DNA of 5,669 nucleotides from Dongia_B sp035539075 (lineage in GTDB: Bacteria; Pseudomonadota; Alphaproteobacteria; Dongiales; Dongiaceae), in NCBI GenBank assembly GCA_035539075.1, contig DATLJB010000090.1, forward strand, positions 1-5,669, written 5' to 3'. This document shows positions 1 through 4,912 of the stretch, piece by piece (the stretch's first letter is position 1; each line of letters starts with the position of its first letter). The notes beneath the pieces were generated by a model, which had not been told where the DNA came from, searched no databases, and saw nothing but the letters and a program-made list of their open reading frames with translations. Both the position numbers and the translations under genes were made by a program.

Positions 1-502
1 AGATCTCCAGTTCGGGCTTCACGCCCAGTTCCTGGATGCGCTTGGCGCCGGCGCGCAGCTGGTTCGGGGTCGAGACATAGATGTAGTCGCTGTCGCCGAA
101 GTTCAGCGTGCCGCAATCGAGCGTGCAGATTTCCGGCAGCAGTTCCTCGACATGGGCGAGGCGGGTGATGGCGCCGACCAAGTCCGAGTTCTTGCCGAAC
201 TTCATCGGTTCTTCGCCCGGGCCGACCTCAAGGTCGCCGCCCATGCCGGCGGTCAGGTTGATGATGATATCGGTACCCGAGGAGCGGATGCGGTCGACCA
301 CTTCGCGATAGAGATTGACGTCGCGGCTGCCCTTGCCGGTCTGTGGATCGCGCACATGGCAATGCGCCACGGTGGCGCCGGCCTTGGCCGCCTCGATGGC
401 CGCGTCAGCGATCTGCTTAGGCGTCACCGGAATGGCCGGATGCTTGCCGACGGTGTCGCCGGCGCCGGTCACGGCGCAGGTAACGATGACTTCGTAATTC
501 AT
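1..502 (-). CDS. Beta-keto acid cleavage enzyme (BKACE / DUF849, 3-keto-5-aminohexanoate cleavage family), N-terminal part
   Basis: BKACE enzymes are zinc-dependent cytoplasmic enzymes that condense a beta-keto acid with acetyl-CoA and split it to acetoacetate plus a new CoA ester. Members include 3-keto-5-aminohexanoate cleavage enzyme (lysine fermentation) and 3-dehydrocarnitine cleavage enzyme (carnitine catabolism). The reverse-strand translation begins MNYEVIVTCAVTGAGDTVGK and stays open for 167 codons to the window edge, a little over half the usual length of about 300 residues. The metal-binding pair is visible in AHCHVRDP (His47 and His49, matching His46/His48 of Kce). Also present are the conserved LTAGMGG stretch (83-89) and a PELEI segment at 163-167. 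The third metal ligand, a Glu near residue 230, lies outside the window. The ATG at 502 has a GGGAGG ribosome site six bases upstream. Substrate cannot be read from the sequence; the CdhR-like regulator next door favours dehydrocarnitine (inference). Very sure of family, moderate for substrate. Confidence 0.93.
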   Translation of the reverse strand, partial: MNYEVIVTCAVTGAGDTVGKHPAIPVTPKQIADAAIEAAKAGATVAHCHVRDPQTGKGSRDVNLYREVVDRIRSSGTDIIINLTAGMGGDLEVGPGEEPMKFGKNSDLVGAITRLAHVEELLPEICTLDCGTLNFGDSDYIYVSTPNQLRAGAKRIQELGVKPELEI

Positions 503-508
503 GAAGGG

Positions 509-514
509 CCTCCC
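509..514 (-). promoter_or_regulatory. Ribosome binding site of the BKACE gene
   Basis: On the minus strand GGGAGG lies six bases before the ATG at 502. It fixes the start codon and agrees with the family's N-terminus, where the first strand begins within a few residues of Met1. Confidence 0.8.
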
Positions 515-522
515 ATAAGCGA

Positions 523-572
523 AACTATCGATACGCGGAACGTTTCCCGCATACCCCGATCGGTAACTATCG
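523..572. promoter_or_regulatory. Candidate operator region upstream of the BKACE gene (direct repeats plus dyad)
   Basis: The octamer AACTATCG occurs twice in the same orientation, at 523-530 and 565-572, with 42 bp from start to start, about four helical turns. Between them is an imperfect dyad, GCGGAA-CGT-TTCCCGC (535-550, one bulged base), bracketed by two ATAC copies (531-534 and 551-554). An 8-bp palindrome CCGATCGG sits at 556-563. AraC-family proteins commonly bind paired direct repeats, and the gene upstream encodes one, so autogenous or local control by that regulator is a reasonable inference. No confident -35/-10 pair was found. Confidence 0.45.
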
Positions 573-612
573 TCCTCCGCCGGCAATTTGCTCGTTTGTA
601 AAATTTCGACAC

Positions 613-646
613 GGCAATGCTGGTTTCCGACGGAACGGATTTTGCC
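613..646. other. Nested inverted repeat just after the GlxA-type regulator gene
   Basis: GGCAA (613-617) pairs with TTGCC (642-646), which directly abuts the regulator's stop codon. Inside it TTCC (625-628) and GGAA (632-635) form a second short stem with a three-base loop. It is placed like a terminator on the minus strand, but no T-run follows, so a rho-independent terminator is not supported. It could slow decay of the regulator mRNA, be a protein site, or be chance. Confidence 0.25.
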
Positions 647-1660
647 TTATCTGAGCGCCGGCATGACACCGGCAACATCGCGATAACGCTCGGCGCTGGG
701 CGGTTTTCCAGCCCAGCTATGGTAGGAGCGGGAAAAATGGGCGGCCGAGCCGAAGCCGCAGGCGACGGTGATTTCCACCATCGACATGTCGGTATATTGC
801 AAGAGGGCGCGAGCCCGCTGCAGCCGCAGATCGAGGTAGTAGCGCCGCGGCGTGGTGCCGAAATGGCGATGAAACAGGCGTTCCAATTGGCGCAACGACA
901 TGCCGGCGGCCTCGCTCAGCTTGTCAGAGCTTAAAGGCTCTTCAAGATTGGCTTCCATCAGCCCGATGACCCGGGCCAGCCCCGCATGGTTGATGCCCTG
1001 GCGGATCCGCGGCTCCATGCGCTGCCGGTCATGGGGATCGCGGATCTGGGCATGGATGAACTGTTCGGACACGGCAGCCGCCAGGCGATGGCCATGCCGC
1101 ACGGAGATCAGGTGCAGCATCATATCGAGTGCCGCGGTGCCGCCGGCGCAGGTCAGGCGATTGCGGTCGATCACGAACAGGCTGTTTTCGGCGTCGACCT
1201 CGGGAAACTGCTCGCGGAAACTGTCAAGGCTTTCCCAATGGGTCGTCGCCTTATAGCCATTCAACAGCCCCGCCCAGGCCAGCAGGAAGCTGCCGGTATC
1301 CATGGCGCCGAGATCCACGCCGCCGCGGGCAAGATCGGTGAGCCAGCGCTTCAGGCGGCGGTTATAGCCGCTTTCCGGCTGGAATCCGGCGCAGACCACG
1401 ACCAGCGAATGGCTGTGGGCCTCGGCATAGGCGCGATCGGCGACCAGCGCCATGCCGTTCGAGGCGGAGATGGACCGCCCGTCATCGGACAGGACTTCCC
1501 AGCGATAGAGTTCGCGCTGCGCCAGCCGATTGGCCACCCGCAGCGGCTCGACGGCGGAGACGAAGGCCATCATGGAAAATTGCGGCAGGAGTAGAAAGCC
1601 GATGGTTTGCGGCGCTTCGCCGGCCGATCCCCCTGAGATGGAATGTGTAGTGTTCGACAT
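647..1660 (-). CDS. GlxA-family transcriptional regulator (DJ-1/GATase1-like sensor plus AraC DNA-binding domain), CdhR/GbdR type
   Basis: This 337-residue protein is a ligand-responsive cytoplasmic activator of the type that includes GbdR (glycine betaine) and CdhR (carnitine). Residues about 19-190 form a DJ-1/PfpI (GATase1-like) domain, with GFLLLPQFSMMAF at the start, GAMDTGSFLLAWAGLLNG near 118-135 and LTCAGGTAALDMML at 169-182. Residues about 225-328 form the AraC module: a first helix-turn-helix around LSEAAGMSLRQLERLF (248-263) and a second around EITVACGFGSAAHFSR (296-311). At the nucleophile elbow, where active DJ-1/PfpI enzymes have Cys, the sequence reads Asp121-Thr122, so the domain should bind rather than turn over a ligand. 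The ATG at 1660 is the first in-frame start after a stop and no internal start precedes the domain, although no clear ribosome site is seen. It lies 144 bp upstream of the BKACE gene in the same direction, suggesting it controls that gene. The exact effector is inference. Confidence 0.93.
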   Translation of the reverse strand: MSNTTHSISGGSAGEAPQTIGFLLLPQFSMMAFVSAVEPLRVANRLAQRELYRWEVLSDDGRSISASNGMALVADRAYAEAHSHSLVVVCAGFQPESGYNRRLKRWLTDLARGGVDLGAMDTGSFLLAWAGLLNGYKATTHWESLDSFREQFPEVDAENSLFVIDRNRLTCAGGTAALDMMLHLISVRHGHRLAAAVSEQFIHAQIRDPHDRQRMEPRIRQGINHAGLARVIGLMEANLEEPLSSDKLSEAAGMSLRQLERLFHRHFGTTPRRYYLDLRLQRARALLQYTDMSMVEITVACGFGSAAHFSRSYHSWAGKPPSAERYRDVAGVMPALR

Positions 1661-1850
1661 GGGCCGATATGTAGCCCAGCCTATCCAGCATGTCGATAGA
1701 GATCACATTTTGCCGGTTTTCGTCATCGCTAACATCGTCTATGGCCCCTGCAGATGTGTGCCGGGATAGTCGAGTGGGCCCAAGGCTGCCCTTTCCCCAA
1801 AGCCGCGAATGAGCATCGAGCGATGTGGAGAAGGGGAGGGGCGCCTGCGG
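1661..1850. other. Gap between the LuxR-type and GlxA-type regulator genes
   Basis: These 190 bp lie downstream of the LuxR gene and upstream of the GlxA-type regulator, both on the minus strand. The size suggests a separate promoter for the second regulator, but no convincing -35/-10 pair is visible. An 8-bp palindrome, TGGGCCCA, is at 1775-1782. No stem followed by a T-run was found on the minus strand, so I cannot place a rho-independent terminator for the LuxR gene. Confidence 0.4.
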
Positions 1851-3020
1851 TCAGGTTGAGGAATTGATCGCGATCGAAGCCCGTAGAAGCAAATGGATCA
1901 GATCCGCCTGCCGCTCGACATTGGTTTTTTCGAAGATATGGCGGAGATGCGTTCTTACCGTGTTAAGGCTGATTGCCAGGGTCTCGGCAATTTGGCCGAT
2001 GTGGTTCCCGTTCACGATCAGGCTTGCAATACGCGCCTCGGCGTAGGTCAACTGAAACAGCTGCTGCAGCGCGCCGATATCCATCGGGATATGCCGATTG
2101 GAGGTGACGACAAAAAAGGTGAGAGCGGCACTGCCCGGCTGGCTTGTTGGAACGTCAGCCATGACAACGAAATGAAACATCTCGTTCAGCGGGTCGGGCA
2201 GTTCGATAAATTGCGCGATATTCGGTTGCCGACTGACGCGGCGGCAGTGATTGAACTTTGACGCAGCCAGCTTTTGCAAGTGAGACAGCAAGGTCGGCGC
2301 AGTCCTGATCAACTGGTCCGCGACCAGATTGAGCGTGGGAAGCGACGAGTTCGTGCTGAAGGTGATAACGCCGATAGGCAGCCGGTTGAGCACCAAGTCG
2401 GCCGTCGTTGCCGACGCAGAAATTTTTTCGATCAGCGATCTCAAACGGATGATCTTGGCGATATGCGGCAGCAATGCGTCAAGCGTTGCCTGACTCTCAT
2501 ATGTCCACGTTTGATTCGGCAGCAGGCCTATGACGATATAGGACAAGCCGTCCATATCTCGGTCACAAAGTCCGACGATCGCATGGCGCACCTTGTAATC
2601 GTGGATCAGGCAAGGCTGGTCGATGGCGACTTCAATCGACGCCGGACCGGCGAGCGAGAATAGGCGGTTGATGACGGAGGGCGTGACGACGGTGTCGGCA
2701 TGTTCGACACCGAAATCGCCAGGCGTTGTCGCGAGAGCTTTTTCGCTCGACCCGTCGGGCAGCTGGATGCCAAGAGCTCTGAATCCCCAGAGCCGGTCCC
2801 GCTGGCGTACGCGCGAATGAGCGGCGACGACTGCTACGGCGCCCGACAAGGACTGAAGGATATTGTCGAGAAAGCGCGACCACCCCTCGGGCGCGTCGGC
2901 GACATCATAGAGACTACCGATCAGGTCAGCACTTGTGCAGATGACCTTCTCGTCTTCGGTATCGGCGCTGGATGTTTCAATCTGATGCGATGCCACCTGC
3001 GTAAGAAGAACTTCACGCAT
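1851..3020 (-). CDS. LuxR-type helix-turn-helix transcriptional regulator without an autoinducer domain
   Basis: Starting at the ATG at 3020 the protein has 389 residues. The last 70 or so (about 322-380) form a LuxR/FixJ-type DNA-binding domain: LTYAEARIASLIVNG, then the recognition region IAETLAISLNTVRTHLRHIF (345-363), then KTNVERQADLIHLLL. The N-terminal 300 residues lack an acyl-homoserine-lactone or receiver signature. A segment near 205-240 (LVLNRLPIGVITF onward) resembles the degenerate PAS-like sensor of other alphaproteobacterial regulators of this size; the opening ADLIGSLYDVADAPEGW also fits that type. The reading frame extends 43 codons further, to a GTG at 3149, but that start has no ribosome site while the ATG at 3020 has AGGGGG five bases upstream. 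It is divergent from the esterase gene across a 661-bp region, so it may control that gene, itself, or both (inference). By eye it is less GC-rich than its neighbours. Confidence 0.9.
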   Translation of the reverse strand: MREVLLTQVASHQIETSSADTEDEKVICTSADLIGSLYDVADAPEGWSRFLDNILQSLSGAVAVVAAHSRVRQRDRLWGFRALGIQLPDGSSEKALATTPGDFGVEHADTVVTPSVINRLFSLAGPASIEVAIDQPCLIHDYKVRHAIVGLCDRDMDGLSYIVIGLLPNQTWTYESQATLDALLPHIAKIIRLRSLIEKISASATTADLVLNRLPIGVITFSTNSSLPTLNLVADQLIRTAPTLLSHLQKLAASKFNHCRRVSRQPNIAQFIELPDPLNEMFHFVVMADVPTSQPGSAALTFFVVTSNRHIPMDIGALQQLFQLTYAEARIASLIVNGNHIGQIAETLAISLNTVRTHLRHIFEKTNVERQADLIHLLLRASIAINSST

Positions 3021-3025
3021 GGCTA

Positions 3026-3031
3026 CCCCCT
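3026..3031 (-). promoter_or_regulatory. Ribosome binding site choosing the ATG at 3020 for the LuxR-type gene
   Basis: AGGGGG on the minus strand lies five bases before the ATG at 3020. The longer alternative, from a GTG at 3149, adds 43 arginine-rich residues unlike a sensor domain and has no such site. Confidence 0.7.
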
Positions 3032-3210
3032 TTGCGAACAGCCTCCTGTCTGGACGAGCGTGACCATTTGGCCTTACGAGGCTCGCAGGCTTTTTGTGCC
3101 CCCAAAGCGGTGAACACAAAAAATACCTCAATCTGCGCAGGGAAGCCACAGGAATTGTACAGGCGATGCGCGTATCCGCGCCTATTTATTAAAATGTAAA
3201 AAGTGCTTTT

Positions 3211-3245
3211 GCCCCGTTGGAGCACGCGGAAAGCGGCTTTTTTTT
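3211..3245 (+). terminator. Possible hairpin with T-run in the divergent region (attenuator or small-RNA terminator)
   Basis: On the plus strand GCCCCGTT (3211-3218) can pair with AAAGCGGC (3230-3237) at six of eight positions, and eight T follow directly (3238-3245). This has the form of a weak rho-independent terminator reading rightwards. No plus-strand gene ends here, so if real it would end an unannotated short transcript or attenuate a long esterase leader. Two mismatches in the stem keep confidence low. Confidence 0.3.
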
Positions 3246-3581
3246 GAAACTCACATCTCTCACCTAAATGGATGACAGGCCCATCTGTGGGCTGCGGGCA
3301 CGGCGTTCGGCCGGCAAACTGGCCATGTCGGGTACGCTGCGGCAACGGATTCGTGATGCCGCTGCAATCCCCCCATACCCTCTGCCGGACCGGTGGTACC
3401 GGATGTCCAGGAACAAGCGGATTCCGCTCGCGGCCGGCCTGGCGATAAGGCGTCAGGGCGGTCTTCAAAACCCGAGGTCGCGGGGTATTCGGGATTTCCC
3501 CGGAACTGAATGGCGTTTCCTGGGACAGCTGGGGATGAAAAGCGGGGAACTCACATCGCTGCCCGCATTGCCATGTCCATT

Positions 3582-3643
3582 TCTGACATCATCTGTCGGA
3601 TTTGTGCAAATTGGTCTCTCTCTGACAGCTATCCTGTTTCAGG
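3582..3643. promoter_or_regulatory. Two tandem dyads upstream of the esterase gene, candidate operators
   Basis: The first dyad is TCTGACA-TCATC-TGTCGGA (3582-3600; arms match at six of seven positions). The second starts with the same heptamer, TCTGACA (3621-3627), followed by CTGTTTCAG at 3633-3641, an imperfect partner after a short spacer. The repeats start 39 bp apart and end about 40 bp before the esterase start codon, a suitable place for repressor or activator sites. The LuxR-type protein encoded divergently is the obvious candidate binder, by position only. Confidence 0.4.
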
Positions 3644-3670
3644 CTGGTCTGGCCGAGCGGACCAAGCAAG

Positions 3671-3676
3671 AAGGGG
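3671..3676 (+). promoter_or_regulatory. Ribosome binding site choosing the ATG at 3682 for the esterase
   Basis: AAGGGG, within the purine run AAGAAGGGGA, lies five bases before the ATG at 3682. It decides between this start and the far upstream in-frame ATG at 3268, which has no such site. Confidence 0.75.
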
Positions 3677-3681
3677 ATGTC

Positions 3682-4623
3682 ATGACGCGGCTGTCGCAGG
3701 AACTCGATCCGCAACTACATGGCTTCGCGGCAAGTTCCGATCGCCTTTTTTCGCCCGCCTATGATCTCCTGCCACCGCGCGAACAGCGTCGTCTGTATGA
3801 CGACTGGTGCCGCGAATGGAGTGGGCCGCGGCCCAGCAGCGTAGCCGTTGCCGATATGATGATAAGAACGGGGGAAGCAGACATCCCTGTGCGCCTCTAC
3901 CGGCCGCGCGAAGCAGCCGGCCGCGTGGGCGTCGTACTTTATTTGCATGGTGGCGGCTGGGTCCTTGGTGATTGTGACAGTCATGATCAGGCCACCTCGC
4001 GCATGGCGGAGGCAACCGGCTGCGCCGTGCTGAGTGTCGCCTATCGATTGGCGCCGGAGCACAAGTTCCCGGTCGCCTTCAATGACAGTTATGCGGCGCT
4101 GCAATGGTTGGCGGAGGCGGCGGCGGCATTGGATCTCGATCCCTCTCGCCTCGCAGTGGCCGGAGATAGTGCCGGTGCCGCTTTGGCTGCGGGCATCTGC
4201 CTTGCGGCGCGCGACCGCGGCGGACCGAAGATTCGCTTTCAGGCTTTGATTTACGCGGCACTGCGTCTGCATCGCCCCGGCGGCGGTGATGCGGAGAGTC
4301 CGGGGCTGAATGCGGAATCAATGGGTGCTTATGCGCGGGCCTATCTGGCAAGACCCGAGGACGCCCTCGATCCTTATGCGGCGCCGCTTTGCGCCACGAG
4401 CTTTGCCGGCTTGCCTCCCGCTATCATCGCATCGGCTGCGCTCGACATTTTGCGTGAGGATAGTGAAGTTTATTCGCAAAAATTGCGCGAGGCGGGGCTG
4501 CCGGTCACCTATCGCTGTGGCGCCGGCCTGCCCCATACCTATCTTCGAACCATTCATTTCTGCGATGCTGCGCGGGCCGAATTCCTGTCCGTCTGCGCGG
4601 CAATTCAGGAAGCGTTGCAATGA
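3682..4623 (+). CDS. Alpha/beta hydrolase, HSL-type (bacterial lipase/esterase family IV)
   Basis: The 313-residue protein is a complete member of the hormone-sensitive-lipase-like esterase family, which hydrolyses short- to medium-chain carboxylic esters. The oxyanion-hole motif HGGGW is at 89-93. The nucleophile elbow GDSAG at 161-165 carries Ser163. The acid is Asp255 in SAALDILRED, and the base is His285 in GLPHTYLR. The YRLAPEHKFP segment (121-130) is also typical of the family. Length is normal at about 300-320 residues. There is no signal peptide, so it acts in the cytoplasm. The start at 3682 is chosen by its ribosome site; an in-frame ATG at 3268 would add 138 unsupported residues. 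It precedes a solute-binding protein gene by 281 bp on the same strand, so it may act on something that transporter imports, and is divergent from the LuxR-type gene. The natural substrate cannot be told; lactone or amide hydrolysis is also possible. Confidence 0.93.
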   Translation: MTRLSQELDPQLHGFAASSDRLFSPAYDLLPPREQRRLYDDWCREWSGPRPSSVAVADMMIRTGEADIPVRLYRPREAAGRVGVVLYLHGGGWVLGDCDSHDQATSRMAEATGCAVLSVAYRLAPEHKFPVAFNDSYAALQWLAEAAAALDLDPSRLAVAGDSAGAALAAGICLAARDRGGPKIRFQALIYAALRLHRPGGGDAESPGLNAESMGAYARAYLARPEDALDPYAAPLCATSFAGLPPAIIASAALDILREDSEVYSQKLREAGLPVTYRCGAGLPHTYLRTIHFCDAARAEFLSVCAAIQEALQ

Positions 4624-4726
4624 GCCGCTTCCAAGGCGCATGTCGGAAGTCGAATTCTATCGGTCGCAATAAGAAGGGACATGGCGACAAGAGCATGACA
4701 ACGGTCGAAGGTGCCTTAGATCGACA

Positions 4727-4756
4727 TTGCAGTGTTAACGCCTTGGTGCATATTAT
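4727..4756 (+). promoter_or_regulatory. Candidate sigma-70-type promoter for the transporter gene
   Basis: TTGCAG (4727-4732; three of six consensus bases) is followed after 18 bp by TATTAT (4751-4756; five of six). The -35 element is poor, which would fit an activator-dependent promoter. Its leader would be about 140 bases. Assignment is by eye and tentative. Confidence 0.35.
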
Positions 4757-4759
4757 GCA
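4747..4759. promoter_or_regulatory. Inverted repeat overlapping the candidate -10 element
   Basis: TGCAT-ATT-ATGCA is a perfect 5-bp inverted repeat with a three-base centre, covering the TATTAT box. A protein bound here would block the promoter, so it is a plausible repressor site. Short enough that chance is a real alternative. Confidence 0.3.
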
Positions 4760-4829
4760 TGAAGGCTATGCGTCGGCTGCAGGCGAGCTGATGTAAGGGA
4801 GTACGCATCAGCAAGGCGGGGACCATAAG

Positions 4830-4848
4830 AAATTCGCAAAGAATTTGC
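4830..4848 (+). other. Overlapping inverted repeats in the transporter leader
   Basis: AAATTC (4830-4835) pairs with GAATTT (4841-4846) across a five-base loop, while GCAAA (4836-4840) can alternatively pair with TTTGC (4844-4848). The two pairings exclude each other. They end immediately before the GAGGAGG sequence at 4850-4856, so folding could expose or hide that site. Confidence 0.3.
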
Positions 4849-4864
4849 AGAGGAGGCCTCGACA

Positions 4865-4912
4865 ATGGTGTCGCGGGTGCTTGGCAAAGAGGGAGGAACT
4901 ACGAATGAGTGA
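4865..4912 (+). CDS. Possible 15-residue leader peptide overlapping the transporter start
   Basis: An ATG at 4865 follows GAGGAGG (4850-4856) with an eight-base spacer, a strong ribosome site. It opens a 15-codon frame, MVSRVLGKEGGTTNE, that ends at TGA 4910-4912, so its stop overlaps the first codons of the solute-binding protein gene (ATG at 4905) in another frame. The ATG sits in the loop of a perfect 5-bp hairpin, CGACA-ATGG-TGTCG (4860-4873). This arrangement would allow translational coupling to the transporter gene. The peptide has no run of one amino acid suggestive of classical attenuation. No homology is recognised; it may be fortuitous because the region is purine-rich. Confidence 0.3.
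   Translation: MVSRVLGKEGGTTNE

Larger units (their letters stand above)
3021..3681. promoter_or_regulatory. Long divergent intergenic region between the LuxR-type regulator and the esterase
   Basis: This 661-bp stretch contains no gene I can support. From the left it holds the LuxR ribosome site, a first AAAGCGG motif (3104), an AT-rich segment (3182-3206), a hairpin with a T-run (3211-3245), a GC-rich middle with a short dyad CCGGT-GGT-ACCGG (3390-3402), and two tandem dyads close to the esterase (3582-3643). An open frame from 3268 runs in frame into the esterase, but its 138-residue translation resembles no family I recognise, has no ribosome site and is much longer than esterase N-termini need. 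Both divergent promoters must lie here; the nearest thing to a -35 element is TTTACA on the minus strand (3195-3200), without a good -10 partner. Confidence 0.5.
4624..4904 (+). promoter_or_regulatory. Leader region between the esterase and the solute-binding protein gene
   Basis: The 281-bp gap is too long for simple co-translation and holds several signals: a candidate promoter (4727-4756), an inverted repeat on its -10 element (4747-4759), a dyad AAATTC-GCAAA-GAATTT (4830-4846), a GAGGAGG ribosome-like site (4850-4856) and the transporter's own ribosome site (4891-4897). An open frame of 33 codons (4695-4796) lacks a well-spaced ribosome site and is not called. No stem with a T-run follows the esterase stop, so read-through into the transporter gene remains possible. 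Confidence 0.5.

Noticed and set aside
152..601. 149-codon plus-strand frame opposite the BKACE gene
   Set aside because: Antisense shadow of a clear conserved enzyme.
986..1594. 202-codon plus-strand frame opposite the GlxA-type regulator
   Set aside because: Antisense shadow; the minus-strand frame carries conserved sensor and AraC domains.
3042..3047. AGGAGG on the minus strand as a ribosome site for the LuxR-type gene
   Set aside because: No start codon lies at a suitable distance; the AGGGGG at 3026-3031 is correctly spaced for the ATG at 3020.
3021..3149. Longer LuxR-type protein from the GTG at 3149
   Set aside because: No ribosome site, an arginine-rich unlikely sequence, and a better start at 3020.
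3013..3468. 151-codon open frame on the minus strand across the divergent region
   Set aside because: Proline- and arginine-rich translation with no recognised family; it overlaps the LuxR start region and shows no ribosome site. Treated as chance openness in GC-rich DNA.
3268..3681. N-terminal extension of the esterase from an in-frame ATG at 3268
   Set aside because: No ribosome site at 3268, no recognisable domain in the added 138 residues, and a good ribosome site and family-typical N-terminus at 3682.
4629..4652. CTTCC/GGAAG hairpin after the esterase stop as a terminator
   Set aside because: Only five pairs around a 12-base loop and no T-run follows.
4695..4796. 33-codon open frame between esterase and transporter
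   Set aside because: The nearest purine-rich stretch is too far from its ATG, and it spans the candidate promoter; nothing supports translation.
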